A stretch of 64,000 nucleotides of DNA from Sphingobium amiense. GTDB lineage: Bacteria > Pseudomonadota > Alphaproteobacteria > Sphingomonadales > Sphingomonadaceae. Position numbers and translations under genes: made by a program. Shown here piece after piece: positions 16,936-25,487 of this stretch; positions within the stretch are counted from its first letter, which is position 1; each line of letters begins with the position of its first letter. The stretch covers positions 1,302,001 through 1,366,000 of the forward strand of contig NZ_AP018664.1 in NCBI RefSeq assembly GCF_003967075.1. The letters run 5' to 3'. A model generated the notes under the pieces. It was not told where the DNA came from. It searched no databases and saw only the letters and a list, made by a program, of their open reading frames with translations.

Positions 16936-18201
16936 TCAGCGTCCGAGAAGGGCAAGCAGTCGGTAAGCCGCGACGATGCGATCGCTTCGCGCGCGAGCTT
17001 CGCTGACCGCTGCGGCGGTTGCCTCGCGTTCGGCATCGAGCAGATCGAGCTGGGGCTTCATCCCCACGCGAACCTCGTGGCGCACGCTGTCGCGCGCCTG
17101 TCCGGCGGCAAGGGCTTGCTGGGAAGCAGCCGCTTCGACCAGGGCGGCCGAGCGCACCCCGGAAAAGGCGCTGATCGTCTGTTCATCGACGGCGGCGCGT
17201 GCGGCGCGCATACGCGCATCGGCGGCCCTGACCGCACTATCGGATTCGGTAATCTTGGCTGAGACTCGCCCGCCCGCGAATATCTGCCAGCGCGCCCGCA
17301 CGCCGACCGTGGCGGCATCGGAGCGATAATCGGGAAAGAACTGGTCACGCACCGTCGAACCTTCGGCGAAGGCGCCGATCGTGGGCAGGCGTTCGGCCCG
17401 CGCGCCCCGCGCGCCGGCCTGGGCGGCATCCAATGCCGCTTCGGCTTGCGCCAGCGCCGGGTTGTTCCCGCGGGCGCTGTCGAGCGCTTCATCGAGCGAG
17501 GCAGGCAGGACCGGACTTGCCGGAATGGGCTGGAGATCCTGCGGGGCAAGGCCAGTGAGGTTGGTGAATCGCGCATCGGCCGAGATGGCAAAGCCGCGCG
17601 CGCCTTCAAGGGCTGCCTGTGCTTCGGCAAGGCGCGCCGCCGCCTGCGCAACATCGGTGCTGGGGCTTTCGCCTGCCTTGAAGCGGAGCCGGGCCTGGCG
17701 CTGGATCTCCTCCATCTGGCCGACCATCTGTTCATAGAGCGCTATCATTCGGTGCGTGGTCAGCACGTCGCCATAGGCTTGGACCGTCGCGACAACGATC
17801 TGGCTGCGGGTCATCGTTTCACCGGCGCGTGCTGCTTCGCTGCCCGCTTTCGCCTGTGCGATCCCGGCGCTGACCCTGCCGCCCATAAAGAGGGGCTGTT
17901 CGATAGTGAGCTGCGCCGCGCGCGGCGTGACGTTGGCCGCCGGAAGCCCGAAGAAACCCTGCGGATCGAGTCGTCCATAGCCGATCGTCCCGCTCAGCGT
18001 CGCGGTTGGCAGACCCTGGCCGCGTGCTTCCCTGATCCGGGCGTCGGCCGCATCGGCATCGGCCCCCGCCGCCTCGATTTCCGGCGCGTGGTTCACGGCG
18101 GCCGCAATGGCTTCTTCAAGCGTCGTTGCCTGCGCGGGCATGGCGACACTCGCCAGCAGGCCGGCGAGCAGGGGGAGGGGGATCGTCCGCCTGAGCGTCA
18201 T
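16936..18201 (-). CDS. TolC-family outer membrane efflux channel
   Basis: A 421-residue outer membrane factor. Residues 1-25 form a signal peptide (RRTIPLPLLAGLLASVAMPAQA), followed by two repeated OEP coiled-coil domains rich in Ala, Glu and Arg, with TIGYGRLDPQGFFGLPAAN near the first strands and VRARWQIFAGGRVSAKI in the second half. It should form the exit duct of a tripartite pump. The matching adaptor and RND pump genes lie in the divergent operon at 20184-24436. The start at 18201 overlaps the DUF2892 gene by 4 bp, and gives a proper signal peptide; the longer open frame upstream is rejected. Confidence 0.85.
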   Translation of the reverse strand: MTLRRTIPLPLLAGLLASVAMPAQATTLEEAIAAAVNHAPEIEAAGADADAADARIREARGQGLPTATLSGTIGYGRLDPQGFFGLPAANVTPRAAQLTIEQPLFMGGRVSAGIAQAKAGSEAARAGETMTRSQIVVATVQAYGDVLTTHRMIALYEQMVGQMEEIQRQARLRFKAGESPSTDVAQAAARLAEAQAALEGARGFAISADARFTNLTGLAPQDLQPIPASPVLPASLDEALDSARGNNPALAQAEAALDAAQAGARGARAERLPTIGAFAEGSTVRDQFFPDYRSDAATVGVRARWQIFAGGRVSAKITESDSAVRAADARMRAARAAVDEQTISAFSGVRSAALVEAAASQQALAAGQARDSVRHEVRVGMKPQLDLLDAEREATAAAVSEARARSDRIVAAYRLLALLGR

Positions 18202-18401
18202 TTGAAGGCGGTTCCCGGACGGACGCCGAACGCCTTGAACACCATCGCAGCCGGGCAGAAACCAGTGAAGCTTGCCTGAAGCATATTGAGGCCGGCAAAG
18301 GCGGTGAGCGCGATCCACCAGGGATGCACGGTCAGCGACAGGACGACGCCGAGCAGTACGACACAACCGGCGAACGCCATCACGGCACGATCGAGAGTCA
18401 T
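18198..18401 (-). CDS. DUF2892 inner membrane protein
   Basis: A 67-residue protein with two hydrophobic segments (AVMAFAGCVVLLGVVLSL and PWWIALTAFAGLNMLQASF) and the DUF2892 signature TGFCPAAMVFKAFGV. DUF2892 units are common beside rhodaneses and sulfide oxidases, for example as the C-terminal part of YgaP, and are thought to act in sulfur transfer at the membrane. The Cys in GFCPA could take part. It sits 40 bp after the SQR gene and overlaps TolC by 4 bp. Confidence 0.85.
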   Translation of the reverse strand: MTLDRAVMAFAGCVVLLGVVLSLTVHPWWIALTAFAGLNMLQASFTGFCPAAMVFKAFGVRPGTAFK

Positions 18402-18441
18402 CAGTCTCACTCCTTCGCTTGGGAAACCAGAAGCCGGGGCA

Positions 18442-19722
18442 TCAGAAACGCAGCTTGCGGATGCCCATCGCGTGCATGGCGAGCTTTTCGTAGAAGGGCT
18501 CGCTCTCGCCCTTGCGGACCTTGCGCAGGAAATATTTCTCAAAGCCGACCTTGGCCAGATGGACCCATTTGCCGCTGGACGACCAGTTGACGTTGCGCGG
18601 CGGGATCTGCGGCTGGGCGACGAAGGCGACGCCTCCGTCGCCAAAATCGGCGAGACACACCGCGTTCCACGTCGCTTCCGCCGTCGGCTCCTGGCCGTCG
18701 AGAACCAGCGAGAGATTGGCGGCGATCGCCGTGACCATGGATTCGATCATGAAACCGGTCTTGGGCACGCCCACCGGAACCGGCGTCGGGCCGGTCGGCG
18801 GGATGGCGACACAGACACCGAGCGCGAATATCTCGGGGAAGGCCGGATTGCGCTGGTGCTTGTCGACGATGATGAAGCCGCGCGGATTGGCCAGCCCTTC
18901 GATATTGCTGACCGCGGGGACGCCCCGGAACGCAGGGAGCATCATCGAGAAGCCGAAGGGCAGGTCGTGCGTCTTCTTCACCGCGCCGTCCTCGCCGACT
19001 TCCTCGACGTGCATGACGCCGGGCTCGACCTTGGTGACGCGGGCGTTGGTGATCCATTTGATGTGGCGATCACGCAGCTCGCTCTCGAGCAGCGACTTGG
19101 TATCGCCGACGCCGTCGAGCCCAAGGTGGCCGATATAGGGTTCGGGCGTCACATAGATCATCGGCACCTTGTCGCGGATCTTGCGCTTGCGCAGTTCGGT
19201 GTCGAGGATCATCGCGAATTCGTAGGCCGGGCCGTAGCAGGACGCGCCCTGCACCGCGCCGACGACGATCGGGCCGGGATTTTGTGCAAAGGCATCGAAC
19301 GCATCGGCGGCGGCTGAGGCGTGGGGCGTCTGGCAGATGGAGAGGGTATGGCCGCCATGCGGACCCAGCCCCTCGATCTCGTCGAACGCGAGTTCCGGGC
19401 CGGTAGCGATTACAAGATAATCGTAATTGATGGATGAGCCGTCATTGAGTTCGAGTCGCTTTTCGCCGGCATGCAGCCGCTTCGCGCCGACCGAGGTGAA
19501 GCCGATCTTCTTTTTGGCGAACACGGGAGGGAGGTGGACCTGGATGGCTTCAGGCTCGCGCCAGCGCACGGCGACCCAGGGATTGGACGGGATGAAGTTG
19601 TAGGTATCGCTATCGGATACCGTCATCACGTCGGCGCGGTCTTTGACGGCAGCCTTGATCTCATAGGAGGCGATCGTGCCTCCCAGACCCGCGCCCAGCA
19701 CCACGATCAAAGGCTTGCCCAT
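18442..19722 (-). CDS. sqr: Sulfide:quinone oxidoreductase (SQR)
   Basis: A 426-residue FAD enzyme that oxidises H2S to polysulfide or persulfide and reduces quinone at the membrane. It shows the dinucleotide fold VVLGAGLGGTIASYE, YDYLVIATGPELAFDEIEG, Cys130 in SICQTPHAS, Cys162 in QGASCYGPAYEF and a third Cys304 in LGVCVAIPP before the FAD-capping VPVGVPKTGFMIE. The spacing of Cys130 and Cys162 matches the first two redox Cys of known SQRs (Cys128 and Cys160 in Acidithiobacillus); the third position differs. ATG 19722 is preferred over 19737 because AAGGA lies seven bases before it. It heads the leftward operon and faces the rhodanese gene. Confidence 0.88.
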   Translation of the reverse strand: MGKPLIVVLGAGLGGTIASYEIKAAVKDRADVMTVSDSDTYNFIPSNPWVAVRWREPEAIQVHLPPVFAKKKIGFTSVGAKRLHAGEKRLELNDGSSINYDYLVIATGPELAFDEIEGLGPHGGHTLSICQTPHASAAADAFDAFAQNPGPIVVGAVQGASCYGPAYEFAMILDTELRKRKIRDKVPMIYVTPEPYIGHLGLDGVGDTKSLLESELRDRHIKWITNARVTKVEPGVMHVEEVGEDGAVKKTHDLPFGFSMMLPAFRGVPAVSNIEGLANPRGFIIVDKHQRNPAFPEIFALGVCVAIPPTGPTPVPVGVPKTGFMIESMVTAIAANLSLVLDGQEPTAEATWNAVCLADFGDGGVAFVAQPQIPPRNVNWSSSGKWVHLAKVGFEKYFLRKVRKGESEPFYEKLAMHAMGIRKLRF

Positions 19723-19771
19723 CTGCGATCCTTCCATGTCTCAATGGCATTGACGAATATCATCATTACAC

Positions 19772-19787
19772 GTTATATGCAAATAAC
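19772..19787. promoter_or_regulatory. 16-bp palindrome in the sqr-rhodanese divergent promoter
   Basis: GTTATATGCAAATAAC is an inverted repeat with only one mismatched pair. It lies in the 83-bp spacer between the divergent sqr and rhodanese genes, in an AT-rich patch unlike the surrounding DNA. ArsR/SmtB repressors bind such sites; the ArsR-like gene at 24433 in the rightward operon is the obvious candidate. Confidence 0.6.
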
Positions 19788-19805
19788 AAAGTTGAGGAAG
19801 CTGCC

Positions 19806-20144
19806 ATGTTCGGATTCAAGAAACGTGATGCCCACCGTGAGATCGGCCCCGCCGAGCTGGACGCCATGCTGAAGGGCGGCAAGGCGCTCCTGATCGACGT
19901 GCGCGAGACAGGCGAGTTCGCCGCCGGCCACATACTGGGCGCAATAAACATGCCACTGTCGGGCTTTTCACCTCGTAACATCCCTGATCCCAAGGGCCGG
20001 ACTGTCGTGCTGCAATGCGCGGGCGGAAAGCGCTCGGGCCAGGCACTCGATCAATGCGCGGCGGCGCAGAGCGCGATCGACACCCACCTCGCTGGCGGGA
20101 TCGGTGCGTGGAAAGACGCCGGCTTCCCGGTCGTTGGTGATTGA
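19806..20144 (+). CDS. Rhodanese-like sulfurtransferase
   Basis: A 112-residue single-domain rhodanese. The core LIDVRETGEFAAGHILGAINMP and active-site loop VLQCAGGKRS with Cys71 fit sulfurtransferases that move sulfane sulfur between persulfides, glutathione or cyanide. The start is preceded by GAGGAAG. It is the first gene of the rightward operon, facing sqr, so it probably receives the sulfane sulfur made by SQR. No signal peptide is present, so it should be cytoplasmic. Confidence 0.88.
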   Translation: MFGFKKRDAHREIGPAELDAMLKGGKALLIDVRETGEFAAGHILGAINMPLSGFSPRNIPDPKGRTVVLQCAGGKRSGQALDQCAAAQSAIDTHLAGGIGAWKDAGFPVVGD

Positions 20145-20183
20145 GAGCCTGAAAGAGAACCAAAAAAGAGGGGTATCGGCGGC

Positions 20184-21233
20184 ATGATGAGCGGCAGGGG
20201 CAAGTGGCTCTGGTTGGCGGGCGCCGCGCTGGCGCTGTCGGCATGCGGGAGCAAGCCGGAGCAGGAGCAGGCGGCGGCGACGCTACCCGCCGGGGAAACT
20301 CTGCGGCTCGCCGCAACCGAAATCCCGGACATGAAGGTAGTCGGCGCGGAGATCGCCACGCGCGACCAGGCCGAAGTGCTCGCCCGCATCCCCGGCATCC
20401 TCACGTCGCTTTCCGTCCGTGCCGGCGACACGGTGCAAAAGGGCCAGCGGATCGGCATGATCGTCGATTCGCGGCTCGGCTATGAGACAAGCGCCTATGG
20501 CGCCCAGACCGCCGCCGCCCAGGCCGAAGCCGCGCGGACCAATGCCGATCTCGCCCGCATTCGCGATCTCTATGGCCAAGGCGTCTATGCCAAGGCGCGC
20601 CTGGATCAGGCCGTTGCGGCCGCGCGCGCGGCCGATGCGCAGGTTGCTGCCGCTCGGGCGCAGCAGGGCGCAAGCGTCAGCGTCGCGGGGCAGGGGGCGG
20701 TGATCGCCCCGGCGAGCGGTCGGGTGCTTCGCGCCGATATTCCCGCCGGATCACCGGTGGCGCCGGGCATGTCGATCGCGACGGTTACCGCGGGGCCGCC
20801 GGTGCTGCGGTTGATGCTGCCGGAGTCGGTTGCCGGACAGGTCCATCCCGGTGCGCGCGTGATCGTCAATGAAGCGGATATGCCGTCCGGGCAGCGCGAA
20901 GGCAGTGTGGCGCAGGTCTATCCCGCGATCACTGGCGGCCAGGTCCGCGTCGATGCGACTTTGCCTGGGCTTTCCACCCAATTCATCGGCCGCCGCGTGA
21001 GCGCGTCGGTCGAGATCGGCACGCGCAAGGCGCTGGTCGTGCCGCGCTCCTTCATCACCACGCGCTATGGCATGGATCAGGTGCAGATCGTCGCGGAAGG
21101 CAAGCGGCTCAGCATGGTGCCGGTCCAGATCGCGCCGACGGCCGATCCCGCCCTGGTCGAGATATTGAGCGGTGCGGCCGCCGGCGACGTGCTGTTCGCC
21201 CCCGGTAAGCCGGCCAAGGCTCCGCGGCCATGA
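20184..21233 (+). CDS. RND efflux periplasmic adaptor lipoprotein (HlyD family)
   Basis: A 349-residue membrane-fusion protein. The N-terminus has a hydrophobic signal with lipobox ALSACGSKPE, so it should be lipidated on the inner membrane. A biotinyl-lipoyl half-motif (VRAGDTVQKGQRIGMI), an Ala/Arg-rich coiled coil (about 95-165), the second lipoyl half (VIAPASGRVLRADIPAGSPV) and beta-barrel domains follow. It links the RND pump to the TolC channel. ATGs at 20184 and 20187 are both possible. Its stop overlaps the pump start by 4 bp. Confidence 0.87.
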   Translation: MMSGRGKWLWLAGAALALSACGSKPEQEQAAATLPAGETLRLAATEIPDMKVVGAEIATRDQAEVLARIPGILTSLSVRAGDTVQKGQRIGMIVDSRLGYETSAYGAQTAAAQAEAARTNADLARIRDLYGQGVYAKARLDQAVAAARAADAQVAAARAQQGASVSVAGQGAVIAPASGRVLRADIPAGSPVAPGMSIATVTAGPPVLRLMLPESVAGQVHPGARVIVNEADMPSGQREGSVAQVYPAITGGQVRVDATLPGLSTQFIGRRVSASVEIGTRKALVVPRSFITTRYGMDQVQIVAEGKRLSMVPVQIAPTADPALVEILSGAAAGDVLFAPGKPAKAPRP

Positions 21234-24200
21234 ATCTCGGTGTTTCCGGTCGCCTCACCAGGGCCACTATCGCTTCCCCCCTGACGCCGCTGTTTCTGCT
21301 GGCGGCGATCGCTGTCGGTCTGCTGGCTCTTCTTTCCATCCCAAGGGAGGAGGAACCGCAGATCAGCGTGCCGATGGTGGACATTCAGGTGATGGCGCCC
21401 GGCCTGTCCGCCGCCGATGCGACCGAGCTGGTGGGCATTCCGCTCGAAACCATCGTCAAGAGCGTCGACGGGGTGGAGCATGTCTATACCCAGGCGCAGG
21501 ACGATGGCGTAATGGTGACGGCGCGCTTCCTCGTCGGGTCGAACCCGGAGGATGCAGCGATCCGCATCGAGGAGAAGCTGCGCGCCAATTGGGATCGTAA
21601 GCCGGTCGGCATCCCCGATCCCAAGGTGACGGTGCGCGGCATTAACGACGTTCCCGCTGTCGTCCTGACCCTTGCCCCCAAGCCCGGCGCGGCAGGGCAG
21701 TGGAACGATGCCAGCCTCTACGAACTCGCCGCGAAGCTGCGCACCGAGATCGCCAAGGTCGACAATGTCGGGATCAGCTTCCTCGTCGGTGGCCGCCCCG
21801 AGGAAATCCGCATTGCGCCCGATCCGGCCAGGCTCCGCCAGTATGGCGTGCCGCTGGGGAGCGTGATCGAGGCCGCGAGCCAGGCCAATCGGTCCTTTCC
21901 GCTGGGTAATATCCGCGAGGACGGCAAGGCGGTCGGCGTCACGGCGGGCCGCACCCTGTCATCGGCGCAGGAGGTCGGACTTCTGACCGTGCGCTCTGCC
22001 TCCGGCTCGCCCGTCTATCTGCGCGACGTTGCCAGCGTAACGCAGGGGCCGCGCGAGGATCAGGCGCGGGCGTGGCGCTGGGCGAAGGAGGAAAACGGCA
22101 AGTGGCATAGCGCCCCCGCCGTCAGCATCGCCTTCGCCAAGCGCGCCGGCGCCAATGCCGTGGTGGTGTCCGATGCGATCCTCGAGCGCGTCGAGAGCCT
22201 GAAAGGCAAGCTCATCCCCGATGACGTCACGGTCGCCGTCACCCGCAACTATGGCGAGACGGCGAACGAGAAGGCCAACGAGCTGCTGTTCCATCTGGCG
22301 CTGGCGACCGTCTCCATCGTCGTGCTGATCGGCTTCGCGATCGGGTGGCGCGAGGCGGGCGTGACCGCCGTGGTCATTCCGACGACGATCCTGCTGACCA
22401 TGTTCGCCTCGAACCTCATGGGCTACACCATCAACCGCGTCAGCCTGTTCGCGCTGATCTTCTCGATCGGCATCCTCGTCGACGACGCGATCGTCATGAT
22501 CGAGAATATCGCGCGCCATTGGGCGATGGACGATGACCGCAACCGTACCCAGGCCGCGATCGAGGCGGTGGCGGAGGTCGGCAATCCCACGGTGGTCGCG
22601 ACATTGACCGTGGTTGCGGCGCTGCTGCCGATGCTGTTCGTTTCCGGCCTGATGGGCCCCTACATGGCTCCCATCCCGGTCAATGCGTCGGCGGCGATGA
22701 TCTTTTCCTTCTTCGTCGCCGTGGTCATTGCGCCGTGGCTGATGATCCGTTTTGCCCGCAAGACGCTCGGCTCTGGCCACGGCCATGACGAGAGCGGCGG
22801 CAAGCTGGGGCAGCTCTATGCCCGTGTCGCGCATCGCGTCATCGATACGAAGAAGTCCGCCCGCAATTTCCTGATCGCGGTGGGCGTGGCGACACTGGTC
22901 GCCTGCTCGATGTTCTATTTCAAGGCCGTTACCGTGAAGCTGCTGCCCTTCGACAACAAGTCGGAGGTTCAGGTCGTGGTCGATATGCCCGAAGGCACCG
23001 CGCTCGAAAACACGGGCCGCGTGCTGGAAGATGTTGCCGGCGTGGTGCGAGGCTTGCCCGAAGCGACGGCGATGGAGGCCTATGTCGGCACATCGGCGCC
23101 GTTCAACTTCAACGGCCTTGTCCGCCATTATTTCCTGCGCTCGCAGCCCGAGCAGGGCGATGTGATGGTGACGCTGCTGCCCAAGGGGGATCGCAGCCGG
23201 TCCAGCCATCAGATTGCGCTCGACCTGCGCCAGCGGCTGAAGGCGCTGCGCTTGCCCAATGGCGCATCTATCAAGGTGGTCGAGACGCCTCCAGGACCGC
23301 CCGTCCTCGCGACCCTGCTGGCCGAGGTCTATGGCCCCGACGAAGTCACGCGCCAGAAGACAGCGTCCGAGCTGGAAAAGATCTTCAAGTCCGTCCCCTT
23401 CATCGTCGACGTGGACAACAGCTTCGGCGAGGCGCGCCCGAAGCTCCGCCTCGACGTGCAGCGCGACCGGCTCGATTATTACGGCCTTTCCCAGCGGCAG
23501 GTCGCCGACAGCATCGGTATGCTCATGGGGAGCCAGACTGTCGGCTACGCGCCGCGCGGCGATGGCCGCAGCCCACTACCGATTACAATCGCGCTGGAAC
23601 AGAAGGACCGCAGCTGGACGCAAGCCTTGTCGAGTATGCCTGTCGCACAGACGCCGGGCGGCCAGCTCATCGACCTTGGCGCGGTGGTCGAAGCGCGCAC
23701 CGAGACGGGGAGTCCTGCGATCTTCCGCCGTGACGGTCGATATGCCGACATGGTCACGGCCGAGCTGGCCGGAGCCTATGAAGCGCCGATCTACGGCATG
23801 ATCGAAGTGAACCGCGCGGTCGATGCCTATGACTGGGCGGCCAAGGGCCTCCAGAAGCCGGAAATCCGTCTCAACGGTCAGCCCGAGGATGAGAGCGTGC
23901 CGTCCCTGCTCTGGGATGGCGAATGGGAGATCACCTGGGTCACGTTCCGCGACATGGGCGGCGCCTTCATGGTCGCGCTGCTGGCGATCTACATCATCGT
24001 CGTCGCGCAGTTCAAAAGCTTCCGCCTGCCGCTCGTGATCCTGACGCCGGTGCCGCTCACGCTGGTCGGGATCGTCATTGGCCACATGCTGTTCCGTGCA
24101 CCGTTTACGGCAACCTCGATGATAGGGTTCATCGCGCTCGCCGGTATCATCGTGCGCAACTCGATCCTGCTGGTCGACTTCATCCGCCATTCGGCCACGC

Positions 24201-24436
24201 CGGACAAATCGCTGCGCGACGTGCTGCTGGAAGCCGGCACGATCCGGTTCAAGCCGATCGTTCTCACGGCCGCCGCGGCGATGATTGGCGCGGCCGTGAT
24301 CCTGACCGATCCGATCTTTCAGGGTTTGGCGATCTCGCTGCTGTTCGGCCTTGCGTCCTCGACGCTGCTGACCGTGCTGGTTATTCCGGCCATTTACATC
24401 GTGCTTCGAGATGATGGGAAACCCGCGACCAGATGA
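21230..24436 (+). CDS. RND-family inner membrane efflux pump
   Basis: A 1068-residue RND transporter with two repeats of six membrane segments around large periplasmic loops. The N-terminus (PLTPLFLLAAIAVGLLAL) and PREEEPQISVP match the HAE1-like group. Segment 4 contains SIGILVDDAIVMIENIARH with the paired Asp residues of proton-driven pumps, and the C-terminal half has FKPIVLTAAAAMIGAAVIL. It lacks the heavy-metal pattern seen in the pump at 56680. The adaptor precedes it and an ArsR gene follows with a 4-bp overlap; the TolC channel lies in the opposite operon with SQR. It may export a sulfur species or an organic thiol; the substrate cannot be read from the sequence. Confidence 0.87.
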   Translation: MNLGVSGRLTRATIASPLTPLFLLAAIAVGLLALLSIPREEEPQISVPMVDIQVMAPGLSAADATELVGIPLETIVKSVDGVEHVYTQAQDDGVMVTARFLVGSNPEDAAIRIEEKLRANWDRKPVGIPDPKVTVRGINDVPAVVLTLAPKPGAAGQWNDASLYELAAKLRTEIAKVDNVGISFLVGGRPEEIRIAPDPARLRQYGVPLGSVIEAASQANRSFPLGNIREDGKAVGVTAGRTLSSAQEVGLLTVRSASGSPVYLRDVASVTQGPREDQARAWRWAKEENGKWHSAPAVSIAFAKRAGANAVVVSDAILERVESLKGKLIPDDVTVAVTRNYGETANEKANELLFHLALATVSIVVLIGFAIGWREAGVTAVVIPTTILLTMFASNLMGYTINRVSLFALIFSIGILVDDAIVMIENIARHWAMDDDRNRTQAAIEAVAEVGNPTVVATLTVVAALLPMLFVSGLMGPYMAPIPVNASAAMIFSFFVAVVIAPWLMIRFARKTLGSGHGHDESGGKLGQLYARVAHRVIDTKKSARNFLIAVGVATLVACSMFYFKAVTVKLLPFDNKSEVQVVVDMPEGTALENTGRVLEDVAGVVRGLPEATAMEAYVGTSAPFNFNGLVRHYFLRSQPEQGDVMVTLLPKGDRSRSSHQIALDLRQRLKALRLPNGASIKVVETPPGPPVLATLLAEVYGPDEVTRQKTASELEKIFKSVPFIVDVDNSFGEARPKLRLDVQRDRLDYYGLSQRQVADSIGMLMGSQTVGYAPRGDGRSPLPITIALEQKDRSWTQALSSMPVAQTPGGQLIDLGAVVEARTETGSPAIFRRDGRYADMVTAELAGAYEAPIYGMIEVNRAVDAYDWAAKGLQKPEIRLNGQPEDESVPSLLWDGEWEITWVTFRDMGGAFMVALLAIYIIVVAQFKSFRLPLVILTPVPLTLVGIVIGHMLFRAPFTATSMIGFIALAGIIVRNSILLVDFIRHSATPDKSLRDVLLEAGTIRFKPIVLTAAAAMIGAAVILTDPIFQGLAISLLFGLASSTLLTVLVIPAIYIVLRDDGKPATR

Positions 24437-24756
24437 TGCCGCTTGAGACGCCCCTTGCACAACTCGCCGAGCACGCCGCCCATGCGGCGAGCGTGCTGAA
24501 GCTGCTGGCCAATGAACAGCGTCTGCTGATCCTGTGCCGGCTGACCCAGGGCGAATTCTCCGTCGGGGAGATGGTGGAGTTGTGCGGGCAATCGCAATCC
24601 AGCGTGTCCCAGCATCTGGGGAAATTGCGAGAAGGGGGTCTGGTCAAGACCCGGCGCGAGGCGACGACGATCTACTACAGCCTTGCTGACAGCGACGTCC
24701 GCAAGTTGATCGACATGCTCTGCGATCGCTTCGGTCCCGGTGCTGGACAATCCTGA
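24433..24756 (+). CDS. ArsR-family repressor, BigR/SqrR-like
   Basis: A 107-residue winged-helix repressor with helix SVGEMVELCGQSQSSVSQHL and wing LVKTRREATTIYYSL. It carries Cys35 in LLILCRL, Cys51, and Cys97 in IDMLCDRF. Cys35 and Cys97 lie near the positions of the reactive Cys pair in the persulfide sensors BigR and SqrR (spacing 62 here, 66 there), so a sulfur-responsive switch is plausible. It overlaps the RND pump by 4 bp and is in the operon headed by a rhodanese; the palindrome at 19772-19787 is its likely operator. No metal-binding site of ArsR proper is visible. Confidence 0.85.
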   Translation: MMPLETPLAQLAEHAAHAASVLKLLANEQRLLILCRLTQGEFSVGEMVELCGQSQSSVSQHLGKLREGGLVKTRREATTIYYSLADSDVRKLIDMLCDRFGPGAGQS

Positions 24757-24764
24757 GAAATCCG

Positions 24765-25391
24765 ATGCGACGCGCCGTCCTTCCGCTCCTGTCCATGGTC
24801 TCTCTCGGGGCTTGCGCCTCGAATGAGCCGCCGTCGGATCCGGCGGTGATGGTGCAGGAGGCACAAGCGCGCTCCGATATCCTGGCCGACCGCTTCCAGA
24901 AGGAATTATTGAGCGCGCTGACCGCCGCGATGGCGGCGGATGGTCCGCAAGGCGCGATCAGCGTCTGTTCGAGCATAGCGCCCGCGCTCGCCGCGCAGAT
25001 CTCCGAGGAAAGCGGAGCGACCGTCCGGCGCACGGCGCTGCGCACGCGTAATCCCGCTGCCAGTCCTGACGCTACCGAACGCCGCGTCATGGAGAGCTGG
25101 GCCGCCGCGCCGTTTGGCGTCGACGGCAAGCCCAGGCGCTGGTCGGCGTATGAGGGCGGGCAATATCGCTATATGCGCGCCATACCGACCATGCCCATGT
25201 GCCTCGCTTGCCATGGCGAGAATGTCGCCCCGGAGGTGATGGCGGCGATCCGCGCGCATTATCCCGCAGATCAGGCGACGGGTTTTGCTTCCGGCCAGCT
25301 TCGGGGCGCCTTTTCGATCCGGTGGGAGGAGGCAGCCCTGGCGCGTGCGATCAAAGGCGGGGAGGGCGCGCAGCGAGGTCTGCACCCATGA
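24765..25391 (+). CDS. DUF3365 (Tll0287-like) heme lipoprotein
   Basis: A 208-residue predicted lipoprotein with lipobox SLGACASN. The DUF3365 fold follows, with DGPQGAISVCSSIAP and RRTALRTRNPAASPDATER, and a c-type heme motif MCLACHG near residue 147. DUF3365 proteins are c-type heme sensors or electron carriers; some fuse to kinases or cyclases. Being downstream of the rhodanese-pump-ArsR genes, it may sense or scavenge sulfide or another ligand at the inner membrane. The call is good at the family level only. Confidence 0.8.
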   Translation: MRRAVLPLLSMVSLGACASNEPPSDPAVMVQEAQARSDILADRFQKELLSALTAAMAADGPQGAISVCSSIAPALAAQISEESGATVRRTALRTRNPAASPDATERRVMESWAAAPFGVDGKPRRWSAYEGGQYRYMRAIPTMPMCLACHGENVAPEVMAAIRAHYPADQATGFASGQLRGAFSIRWEEAALARAIKGGEGAQRGLHP

Positions 25392-25487
25392 CGATCTTGC
25401 GCGCGCTTGCGCTGGCCCGATTTTACAGCGCTGCGGCAGCTGTCGCCTACCGCTCAGCGGCGCCGTGATCGCCAGAGTGCTTTGCCA

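Noticed and set aside
16936..18366. Longer N-terminus for the TolC gene
   Set aside because: The extra 55 residues overlap the DUF2892 gene and lack a signal peptide; the internal ATG at 18201 gives both a signal peptide and a 4-bp overlap.
25388..25468. 26-codon frame overlapping the end of the DUF3365 gene
   Set aside because: An ATGA overlap is present, but the product is short, Ala-rich and unrecognised, so it is likely fortuitous.
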